Positions 19,724-27,383 of a DNA stretch of 64,000 nt are shown piece after piece. The translations under genes were made by a program, and so were the position numbers. This stretch comes from CAYRNR01 sp964425605. Lineage in GTDB: Bacteria > Myxococcota_A > UBA796 > UBA9615 > CAYRNR01. Positions within the stretch are counted from its first letter, which is position 1; the number at the start of each line of letters is the position of its first letter. The stretch lies in contig CAYRNR010000027.1 of the NCBI GenBank assembly GCA_964425605.1, positions 6,750 through 70,749 of the forward strand. The letters run 5' to 3'. Under the pieces are notes generated by a model that saw only the letters and a program-made list of their open reading frames with translations, ran no database searches and had not been told where the DNA came from.

Positions 19724-20893
19724 ATGAGACTCAGCCGTACCGCTTTCATGGCCTGGATGTTCATCGGGTTCGCCGCCTGGATCGGCTGCCCCGGAGACGA
19801 CTACGACCCGGACGACGACTCCGCCGCGGACGACGACGACGACGCGACGGGGGACGACGACGACGTGGGCGACGACGATGACTCCGCGGGGGACGACGAC
19901 GACTTCACCGGCAACCATCCGCCCACGACGCCGGAGGTACACATCGATCCGGCGGAGCCCTTCGCCCAGGACACCCTCACCTGCGTGATCGACGTGGAGT
20001 CCACCGACGTGGACAACGATCCCATCGCCTACGCCTACGTGTGGCTCCAGAACGGCGCGGACAGCGGCATCACCGCCGAGAGCGTTCCCCCGCAGGCCAC
20101 CGTGGACATGGACGAGTGGACCTGCCAGGTCAGGGCCTTCGACGGTCAGGACTTCTCCGACCAGGTGGAGGACTCGGTGCTCGTGGGGCCGGCGCAGCCC
20201 GGCGGCTGCCGGTTCGACGTCTCGTTCACGGCGTCTGGCGGGAGCGGGCCGGGGACGGCCAACGTCTCGCTCACCTGGACCATGATCGACAGCACCCAGA
20301 CCCAGAACGAGCTTTGCGCCTACGAGTACGCCTACAACGCCTCCTATCCGGAGATCCTCCCGGGGCTGGGCGACGACTACTATCCCTACATCGATCTGGC
20401 GCTCACCTTCACGTCGGGCACCGAGCTCAGCTCCACCTGTCCCGAGGCCTACGACGACTTCGCCGCCACCGCGGATCCCATCGGCGCGGTCGAGTGGTTC
20501 ATCAGCCCCCTGGCCCTGATCACCTGCGACCAGATCACCGCCGTCCCCGACCTCGCCGCCGAGCAGTACATCGACGACCTGTACTCCGCCGGACTCTCCA
20601 ACGGCACCCTGGGCGCCTGGTGCAACGAGTTCGGTCCCATCGCGGAGACCACCTGGGGATACGGCCCGATGGAGGGCGTCTGGATCCGCCCCGCAGACAG
20701 CTCCAACGGAGCCATGGGGTACGGCATCAACTACTTCGAGGCCCCCAACGGCAACATCGGCGGGCTGGGCACCTTCGACTCCTGGTCGGCCATGGGCACC
20801 GTGTTCGCCGATCCCTCGAACCCCAACGAGCCCATCGAGGGCATCGAGGGCGACTACGTCACCGTGCCCATCTGGGTGTTCGGTTACTCCTGA
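19724..20893 (+). CDS. Lipoprotein with Asp-rich spacer and Ig-like region
   Basis: 389 aa, ATG with GGAGGGG upstream. Signal peptide with lipobox AAWIGC (Cys22). Residues about 23-62 are acidic repeats (runs of Asp separated by A-T-G or V-G). Residues about 63-145 resemble an Ig/PKD-like strand arrangement (PPTTPEVHIDPAEP, FDGQDFSDQVEDS). The C-terminal 230 residues are aromatic and cysteine-containing and unknown to me. Likely outer-membrane or surface. The 3' end overlaps the convergent DoxX-like gene by 10 bp. Confidence 0.7.
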   Translation: MRLSRTAFMAWMFIGFAAWIGCPGDDYDPDDDSAADDDDDATGDDDDVGDDDDSAGDDDDFTGNHPPTTPEVHIDPAEPFAQDTLTCVIDVESTDVDNDPIAYAYVWLQNGADSGITAESVPPQATVDMDEWTCQVRAFDGQDFSDQVEDSVLVGPAQPGGCRFDVSFTASGGSGPGTANVSLTWTMIDSTQTQNELCAYEYAYNASYPEILPGLGDDYYPYIDLALTFTSGTELSSTCPEAYDDFAATADPIGAVEWFISPLALITCDQITAVPDLAAEQYIDDLYSAGLSNGTLGAWCNEFGPIAETTWGYGPMEGVWIRPADSSNGAMGYGINYFEAPNGNIGGLGTFDSWSAMGTVFADPSNPNEPIEGIEGDYVTVPIWVFGYS

Positions 20894-21303
20894 TCCGCCA
20901 ACCCGCGCACAGGCTCCCTGAACCACCCCACCGGACAGGTCACCCAGGCGATCCCCGCGCAGACGAACGAGTAGCCCAGCGGCACCAGGGCCATGCCGTA
21001 CTCGCCCACCGACAGGTGCGTTCCGACGGCCGCGGCCATGATCAGCAACAGCCCCATCGACGCGCCGAAGCGCGTGTCCGGGTGCGCCACGAGCACGGCG
21101 AACAGCAGTTCTGCGGCGCCCACGGCGATCATGAATCCGAGGGGGTAGCCCCAGCGCGTGAACTGCTCCACCTGGGTCTCCATGCCGATGACCTTGGCAC
21201 CGCCGGCTCCCAGGAACACCAGCGCCAGCATGTACGAAGCGATACCGAGAGCGGTCGAACGCCAGTTGAAGGAATGGATGGATCGTAGAAGTAGTTCGGT
21301 CAT
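20884..21303 (-). CDS. DoxX-like four-helix membrane protein
   Basis: 139 aa with four hydrophobic helices. The GAGGAKVIG stretch in helix 1 and the W-G-Y-P turn before helix 2 are typical of the DoxX/DoxD-like superfamily, some members of which associate with quinone or thiosulfate metabolism. GAGGA is placed upstream of the ATG. Its role here cannot be decided. A TAGGAGGA...TCCTCCTA inverted repeat (21317-21324 with 21341-21348) lies in the leader. Confidence 0.6.
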   Translation of the reverse strand: MTELLLRSIHSFNWRSTALGIASYMLALVFLGAGGAKVIGMETQVEQFTRWGYPLGFMIAVGAAELLFAVLVAHPDTRFGASMGLLLIMAAAVGTHLSVGEYGMALVPLGYSFVCAGIAWVTCPVGWFREPVRGLADQE

Positions 21304-21411
21304 CGTTCTCGTCCTCTAGGAGGACCGACTGCGCGTGCGCTCCTCCTATTCGGTCAAACGAAGAACACGACCGTTACGGTAAACATTCTGGGGGGGTCGA
21401 TATCTGCCCGA

Positions 21412-22176
21412 TCAGGATTCGATCAGATCGGCAAGGACGGCCAGCATCTCGTCGTGGATGGCCCCGTTGGAGGCGAGGATGCGGGGGGCGTCCAGATCCA
21501 GCTCGCCGCCGGCCACGTCCGTCACGGCTCCGCCAGCCTCGCGCACCAGGACGATCCCGGCGGCCACGTCCCACGGGTGCAGGCCGAACTCCCAGTACCC
21601 GTCCAGCGCCCCCGACGCGACGAACGCCAGGTCCATGCCCGCCGAGCCCGCGCGGCGGAACCCCTGGCCGCGCTCGAGGAAGGCCTGAACGTAGCGGAGG
21701 AGTTCGGCGGCACGGCGCCGCCGATCGTAGGGGAATCCGCTCGCCAGCAGGGCCGCGTCGAGGCTCGAGCAGCCCGAGACCCGCATCCTCTCGCCGTTCA
21801 TCGTCGCGCCCCTACCCTTGCAGGCGCTGTAGCAGCGATCTCGAACGGGATCGAGGATCACACCCGTGCGGAGCTCCCCGCGGTCCTCCAGGGCAATGCA
21901 GACACAGTACGCCGGAAAGCCGTGGACGAAGTTGGTCGTGCCGTCCAGCGGATCCACGATCCATCGGGTGGACGCCCCCTCGGCGCCGCCGCCCTCCTCG
22001 CCGAGGATCGGGACTCCGGGGGTCTCTCGCTCCAGGATCTCGCGGATGGCGGCCTCGCATGCGAGGTCCACCTCGGTGACGAGGTCCACGTCGCCCTTGT
22101 GGTCGATGCGCTGGGCCGAACCCCGGCGGATGATCTCACCGGCGGCGCGGGCGGCTTTTTCTGCGACAGGGAGCAT
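21412..22176 (-). CDS. suhB: Inositol-monophosphatase-family phosphatase (SuhB-like)
   Basis: 254 aa, the usual length. Metal-binding motifs are intact: GEEGG (Glu60/61), WIVDPLDGTTNFVHGFP (Asp75, Asp78) and GLHPWDVAAGIVLVREAGG near the C-terminus. The family hydrolyses myo-inositol phosphates or related sugar phosphates with Mg2+; E. coli SuhB also binds the transcription antitermination complex. Cytoplasmic. It stands alone on the minus strand with 72 bp to the next gene upstream. Confidence 0.9.
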   Translation of the reverse strand: MLPVAEKAARAAGEIIRRGSAQRIDHKGDVDLVTEVDLACEAAIREILERETPGVPILGEEGGGAEGASTRWIVDPLDGTTNFVHGFPAYCVCIALEDRGELRTGVILDPVRDRCYSACKGRGATMNGERMRVSGCSSLDAALLASGFPYDRRRRAAELLRYVQAFLERGQGFRRAGSAGMDLAFVASGALDGYWEFGLHPWDVAAGIVLVREAGGAVTDVAGGELDLDAPRILASNGAIHDEMLAVLADLIES

Positions 22177-22248
22177 GGGTCCTCCGACCGGGGAAGGGTC
22201 GGAGAGATGGAGGGAAAGGTCAAGGGACGGAGAGGTCGTGGGAGGGGG

Positions 22249-22701
22249 CTAGCGGACGCAGATGTGGAGGCGTCCGGGCCGGACCGCGACCTTCACCCTT
22301 GGCTTGGGGTGGTGGTTGTGGCGCACGACGACGGCGTGCTTCGGGGCCGGTCGGACGACGGTGCGGACCACGGGCCGGACCGCCACGGACCGGAAGTTGT
22401 TGTTGTCCCGGTATCGGCGGAACGTCAGGACCGCTGCGTCGGTGGCGTCGGTGATCCGACGGGTCTCTGCCGGGGTGACGATGCCGTCGCGCTGGGCGTC
22501 GCGGATGACCCTGTCAGCGAGGTTCTGCAGCGCACGGACCTCGTCGAGCTCGCCGCGGGTGAGCTGACCTCGATCCCAGGCGTGGTTGACGTTGCCGTCG
22601 AGGTTGGAGAAGGCAGCGGGAATCATGCTGGCCGAGGCGCCCACGGTGGTCAGGAGTCCGAGGCTCAGGGCAGCGACGAGGGTGAGCATGGTGCGAGTCA
22701 T
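22249..22701 (-). CDS. Small exported protein with His/Arg-rich tail
   Basis: 150 aa. Cleavable signal peptide (LTLVAALSLGLLTTVGASA). Residues about 30-95 are helical with a D-R-G-Q-L-T-R-G-E-L pattern similar to small periplasmic helical proteins. The last 55 residues alternate Val-Arg-Pro with His (KHAVVVRHNHHPKPRVKV) and are strongly basic, perhaps binding metal or nucleic acid/LPS. No recognised family. Confidence 0.65.
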   Translation of the reverse strand: MTRTMLTLVAALSLGLLTTVGASASMIPAAFSNLDGNVNHAWDRGQLTRGELDEVRALQNLADRVIRDAQRDGIVTPAETRRITDATDAAVLTFRRYRDNNNFRSVAVRPVVRTVVRPAPKHAVVVRHNHHPKPRVKVAVRPGRLHICVR

Positions 22702-22841
22702 TGTCGGTCTCCTCTCCAGGGGTTTTCCCGGTTTCCATTCAATGTCTGGGGGTTAAGACGTTCGTGGGGGCGAGAATCATCAATCGGCGGGCATTTTTTT
22801 TTCCAGGGCCGGTGTTACCCTCCGTTCGAATCGGGGAAGTG

Positions 22842-25169
22842 ATGATGATCAGGTTGTGGATGTTCGTTGCAGTTCTGCCGGCGTGGGTCCTCCTCGCGGG
22901 TACGGCGGCGCTGGCGCAGTCGACGGACGCGGGGATGCGCCTGGAGCAGCTCCTGGAGCCACGGCTGGCCGAGACGGCGCTCGCCGTGGACGAGCTGGTG
23001 GTGCGCGGTGAGCAGCTGACCGCGACCCTGCGTGGCGGCAGCCTGGTGCAGATCCTGTCGGCGGATGGAGACGCCATCGGCGCGGTGTACCTGGGCGGCG
23101 GCGTTCTGGTCTACGAGCCTCTGGACGAGCTGGAGCGGTACCAGCTCCAGCGTAAGACCGGGCACGATCGCCTGGACGGGCCACTGGAGCACGCGTTCTT
23201 CCTGACCGACGACGCGGACACCCTCGCGACCCTGGCGCCCGCCAGCGCGGTCGAGGTGGATGTGCCGGCCCGGGCGCGGGCGATCTTCCACGTGCGCTGG
23301 GAGGAGTACGCGGATCCCAAGTGGGGGGACGGCCCCAACCTCGAGGTGGCGCGCATCCAGCGAGAGCTGGACGGCGGGGCGGGTGAGGGATTCGTCCTGG
23401 CGGAGTTCGGCTTCGCCGGGCTCAGGCCGTATCAGGACGCCCAGGTGATGCGCCCCTTCGACTGGGTGAGCTACCTGTCCATGCCCGGGGGAGCCCTTGC
23501 CAGCGGCCGCAGCAGCGCGTTGTTCGGCCATCAGAGGTCCCCCTTCGGTCACCTGGTCGAGGTGTTCTGTGGGGGATCCCTCGCCGGATCGGCCCGGCCC
23601 GTGGACGTCGTCTCGACGGACATGGAGCTGACCATCCCGTCGGGCGGCGCGTCCGGACTGTCCACGATCCACAACACGGTTCAGGTGCAGCTCACGGCCT
23701 CCGCCGCGCCGGTGAACAGCGTCGCGCTGGACCTGTTGACGCGCACCTACAGCTGGTACCAGGACAGGTACGTGGCGCTCGTAGTCGAGGAGATCGTCGA
23801 CTACACCGGCCAGCCGCTGCCCCACGTCCACCACCGCAGCAAGCTCCTGGTGCCCCTCCGTGCGCCCCTGAAGCCGGGAGAGGCCGAGACCCTGACCATC
23901 CGCTACTCCGGCGAGGCCCTGTTCGCCCTGGACCAGGACAGCTACTGGGTGCTCAACACCTGGCCCTGGTATCCGATGAACGGCTTCTCCGACCGCGGCA
24001 AGTTCGCCGTGACCGTCCACTACCCCGCCGCGCTGCGCATGGCCGGCACCGGCACGACGGTGCGGGTCGAGGAGGCCGACGGCGTTCGGACGGAGCGCTG
24101 GGAGGAGGACACGCCGGTCCACTTCCCATCCATGATCATCGGCAACTTCACCACCGTGGAGCAGGGAGAGACCCCGTCGGGGGTCGTCGTACGCGCGTTC
24201 TTCACGCCCGCAGAGGAGCAGCACGCCTCCGAGGCGGTCGGTGAGGCGCTGCGGGTGATCCAGTACTACGAGGACCTCTACGGGCCGTTCCCCTTCGCCG
24301 AGGTGGACGTGGCCGAGATGTCGGTCAACATGGGGTTCTGGCAGGCCCCCCCGGGGCTGATCCTGATCACCAAGTACGAGGTCGCGGTGGAGTGGATCAA
24401 CAGCCCGACGCGGGGTCGGCCCCACTACGCCTCGTCCGTGCTGTCCCACGAGCTGGCCCACCAGTACTGGGGCCACGTGGTCGGCTGGGCCTCGCCCGAC
24501 GACCAGTGGATCAGCGAGGCGATGGCCGAGTACTCCAGCCACCTCTACATCGGCCACTACTATGGTCCCGACGACTACGAGGCGCGGCTGGACATGTGGC
24601 GCGACGGCGCCAGGGAGTCGTCGAAGTTCGGCGCGGTCGCGCTGGCCGGCAGGCGGCTGGGCAAGGGCCGCTACCCGCTGTGGTACCACAAGGGCCCCTA
24701 CGTACTGCACATGCTCCGCGGCTGGGTCGGGGACAAGGAGTTCATCGACCTGCTGGGCACCACCTGCCAGGTCGTCGCCCACCGAAACCTCTCCACCGAC
24801 GATCTGCAGGCCATCGCCGAGAAGCGCCTGGGCACCGACATGGGCTGGTTCTTCGATCCTTGGCTACGCAGCCCCCATCTGCCCAAGGTCGAGGCCTCCT
24901 ATCGCCTCGGCTCCGCCAGACGCTCCCCCATCCAGCTCACCGTGCGCCAGGTCCACCAGGGACCGCCCATGAAGCTACGCATCCCGGTCCGCATCACGCT
25001 CGACAAGGGGCGGCGATCCAAGGAGGTCTGGCGCACCGTGACCGTCGATCAGGACGAGACCACCGTGGAGATCGCCGGTGTCGCCGGCGACGTCACCAAG
25101 GTCGAGCTCGATCCGGAGAACACGTCGCTGTGGGGGCGGGATCCGGTGCAGGCGGTGCGGGAGGACTAG
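22842..25169 (+). CDS. Exported M1-family-like zinc metallopeptidase
   Basis: About 775 aa from ATG 22842 (a second ATG follows at 22845); GGGGAA lies just upstream. Signal peptide ends AALAQS. The zinc site is HELAH at residues 536-540 and Glu559 exactly 18 residues later, the gluzincin HExxH-x18-E arrangement, in SHELAHQYWGH and WISEAMAEY. The usual GxMEN exopeptidase motif is replaced by SVNMGFW, so aminopeptidase activity is uncertain. A C-terminal beta domain follows. Periplasmic or secreted. The intergenic region after it contains an inverted repeat. Confidence 0.85.
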   Translation: MMIRLWMFVAVLPAWVLLAGTAALAQSTDAGMRLEQLLEPRLAETALAVDELVVRGEQLTATLRGGSLVQILSADGDAIGAVYLGGGVLVYEPLDELERYQLQRKTGHDRLDGPLEHAFFLTDDADTLATLAPASAVEVDVPARARAIFHVRWEEYADPKWGDGPNLEVARIQRELDGGAGEGFVLAEFGFAGLRPYQDAQVMRPFDWVSYLSMPGGALASGRSSALFGHQRSPFGHLVEVFCGGSLAGSARPVDVVSTDMELTIPSGGASGLSTIHNTVQVQLTASAAPVNSVALDLLTRTYSWYQDRYVALVVEEIVDYTGQPLPHVHHRSKLLVPLRAPLKPGEAETLTIRYSGEALFALDQDSYWVLNTWPWYPMNGFSDRGKFAVTVHYPAALRMAGTGTTVRVEEADGVRTERWEEDTPVHFPSMIIGNFTTVEQGETPSGVVVRAFFTPAEEQHASEAVGEALRVIQYYEDLYGPFPFAEVDVAEMSVNMGFWQAPPGLILITKYEVAVEWINSPTRGRPHYASSVLSHELAHQYWGHVVGWASPDDQWISEAMAEYSSHLYIGHYYGPDDYEARLDMWRDGARESSKFGAVALAGRRLGKGRYPLWYHKGPYVLHMLRGWVGDKEFIDLLGTTCQVVAHRNLSTDDLQAIAEKRLGTDMGWFFDPWLRSPHLPKVEASYRLGSARRSPIQLTVRQVHQGPPMKLRIPVRITLDKGRRSKEVWRTVTVDQDETTVEIAGVAGDVTKVELDPENTSLWGRDPVQAVRED

Positions 25170-25344
25170 GGGAACGAGGGAAACCACGGAGGCACGGAGA
25201 CACGGAGGTTCGGGGGTGGTTCGAGGCTGCGGGGCGGGCGAGGGGCTCTGGGGGCTGGTTCGAAGCAGGTATTCTTCCCCCTCTTGTTTCTCCGTGCCTC
25301 CATCTCTGTGGTGATTCCGGAGGCGAACGGGAATCCGAGAGTGT
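25170..25344. repeat. Intergenic inverted repeat of the ACGGAG type
   Basis: The left arm contains three degenerate copies of CACGGAG between 25181 and 25208; the right arm (25281-25313) is its partial reverse complement. The best match is a perfect 13-bp pair, 25188-25200 with 25289-25301, plus weaker outer pairing (CCAC/GTGG). The DNA between the arms is G-rich and has no gene. Similar CCACGGAG-rich dispersed repeats occur between genes in several bacterial phyla. It could fold in RNA and end both convergent transcripts. Confidence 0.5.
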
Positions 25345-27372
25345 TCAGGATCGGCGGCGGAGGAAGACCCCGGCGAGGAGCGCGAGCGCGGTCAGCGCCG
25401 TCGGGGATGGGGCGGCAACGGCGCTGCAGGTGCAGCCCTCGTCCGCGGGCTCGGAGGAGTCGTCGTCCGAGACATCGTCGTCGTCATCGTCGGCGTCGTC
25501 GTCGTCGTCGCCCTCGTCACAGCCACCGTCCACGTCGTCGAGGACACCGTTGCAGTTGTCGTCGACGCCGTTGCAGACCTCGGTGGCGCCGGGATAGACG
25601 GTGACGTCGCCGTCGTCGCAGTCGCCGTCCTCGTCGGTCCAGCCGTCGCCGTCGTCGTCGACGGCGGTGACGTCGATCTCGTCGATGTCTCCGTCGCAGT
25701 CGTTGTCGAGGCCGTCCTCGATCTCGGGGGCGTCGGGGAAGCAGTTGGCGCAGGCGTCGTCGCAGTCGCCGTCGTCCTCGGTCCAGCCGTCGCAGTCGTC
25801 GTCCACGCCGGTGTCCTCGTCGGCGCCGGGGTAGCTCCCGGGATCGTCGTCACGGCAGTCACCCTCGACCTCGGAGAAGCCGTCGCCGTCGTCGTCGAGG
25901 GTCATGCCGGAGTGGAGCAGGAAGGCCTTGCCGGCCTCGAAGCCGCCGTGGTCGGCGTGGTTGCTGCCGATCATGAACACGGGGTAGCCCCAGCCGATGT
26001 CCCCCAGGTGGGACAGGTGCGTCCCGATGCGGTCCATCTCGAACTCGCCCTGGACGCGGATGGGGATGTCGTCGGTGGACGAGGGGAAGGGCATGGCCGG
26101 GGAGCGGCCGGTGAGCAGGTAGACGCGGCCGGTGGCCTGCTCGTCGCTGTCGGTGCCGGGGGCGCCGATGATCAGGTCGCCGTAGCCGTCCTCGCCCACG
26201 TCGCCGATGCCGGCGATCTCGTAGCCGAAGCAGCCGTTGGCCTCGCCGCCGCGGATGTACAGGATGCCCGAACCCCAGGGCGGCGTGCTCATGGGCAGGC
26301 TGGGGCCGCCGATGTAGCCGGTGACCGAGCCGCCGGCGTTCGCCGCCTCGTCCGAGTAGGGGGCGCCGACGATGATGTCGAGGGTACCGTCACCGTTGAA
26401 GTCCTCGAACACCAGCGACGTGCCCGCGCGGGTGTTCTCCGCGGGGCCGACGACGATGAAGCGGGCCGAGCCGGGCGGGTGCTCGCCGGGGGACATGGTG
26501 TGGAGGCCGGTGAAGCAGTGGACCTGGCCGACCCCCTCCATGAAGTCCACCACGGCGCCGGGGGAGCCGACGCACATGTCGGGGACGCCGTCGCCGGAGA
26601 TGTCCCCCGCGGCGATGGTCGAGCCCATCAGGCCGCCCTCGGCGTCGCCGGTGAAGTAGATGTGGGAGTCGTCGATGAGGTCCATCTCCGCGGGCCAGAA
26701 GTTCCGGCCCAGCACGAGGTGGACGCGGCCGATCTTGAGCTCCTCCACCTCCATGGCGCCGGCATCGAGCCAGTCGAGCTTGGAGTACGGCGATCCGATC
26801 CAGAGGTCGTCCAGGCCGTCGCCGTCCACGTCGCCGGCGTTGACGGTCACCGTGCCGGTGCCGGCGACCAGGTGCTCGCCGCGGATCATCACGTCCGCGT
26901 CCTCGAAGTCCACGTAGTCGCCCCAGCTGTTCCAGGGGCCGAAGAAGATCCGCACGGTGCCCGATCCGTTGTCCTCGCGGTCGAGCAGCACGCCCACCGC
27001 CAGGTCGTCGAAGCCGTCGCCGTTGATGTCGCCGATGCCGGAGACATCCCAGCCGAGCATGTCCGTGGGGGCGGCGCCGCCGATGATCACATCGGCGTCC
27101 TCGAGGCTGGCGTTGCGGTGGAACTCGCCGTCGCCCGAGAACAGGAAGACGCGCCCGGAGTCAGGCCACTCCATGTCGTCCAGCGGCGCGCCGACGGCGA
27201 AGTCCACGGTGCCGTCGTTGTCCAGATCGCCGACGCTGGCCACGCGGCTGCCGCCGCACCAGTCGCCGGTGCCGAGGAACGAGACCGGCGCCTCGGCGAT
27301 GGGCCAGACCTCCTGGGCGCTCGCGGCCGGGGCGAGAGAGAGCAGGAGAAGACACGTCAAGATGGTTCGCAT
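25345..27372 (-). CDS. FG-GAP/integrin-like repeat protein with MopE-like repeats and MYXO-CTERM-like tail
   Basis: 675 aa; ATG 27372 was chosen because GGAGG lies six bases before it, whereas the in-frame ATG at 27378 abuts the GGAGG. Signal peptide LLLLSLAPAASAQ. Residues about 25-455 hold about seven FG-GAP/VCBS blades (GDLDNDG, GDINGDGFDDLAVG, GDVDGDGLDDLWIG), giving a Ca-binding beta-propeller. Residues about 460-590 contain MopE-like D-G-D-C-D-D repeats, then a long Asp tract, GCTCS, a hydrophobic helix and RRRS, a MYXO-CTERM-like tag. Third gene of a minus-strand set starting at 30238. Probable surface protein. Confidence 0.8.
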   Translation of the reverse strand: MRTILTCLLLLSLAPAASAQEVWPIAEAPVSFLGTGDWCGGSRVASVGDLDNDGTVDFAVGAPLDDMEWPDSGRVFLFSGDGEFHRNASLEDADVIIGGAAPTDMLGWDVSGIGDINGDGFDDLAVGVLLDREDNGSGTVRIFFGPWNSWGDYVDFEDADVMIRGEHLVAGTGTVTVNAGDVDGDGLDDLWIGSPYSKLDWLDAGAMEVEELKIGRVHLVLGRNFWPAEMDLIDDSHIYFTGDAEGGLMGSTIAAGDISGDGVPDMCVGSPGAVVDFMEGVGQVHCFTGLHTMSPGEHPPGSARFIVVGPAENTRAGTSLVFEDFNGDGTLDIIVGAPYSDEAANAGGSVTGYIGGPSLPMSTPPWGSGILYIRGGEANGCFGYEIAGIGDVGEDGYGDLIIGAPGTDSDEQATGRVYLLTGRSPAMPFPSSTDDIPIRVQGEFEMDRIGTHLSHLGDIGWGYPVFMIGSNHADHGGFEAGKAFLLHSGMTLDDDGDGFSEVEGDCRDDDPGSYPGADEDTGVDDDCDGWTEDDGDCDDACANCFPDAPEIEDGLDNDCDGDIDEIDVTAVDDDGDGWTDEDGDCDDGDVTVYPGATEVCNGVDDNCNGVLDDVDGGCDEGDDDDDADDDDDDVSDDDSSEPADEGCTCSAVAAPSPTALTALALLAGVFLRRRS

Positions 27373-27383
27373 CGTCATCCTCC

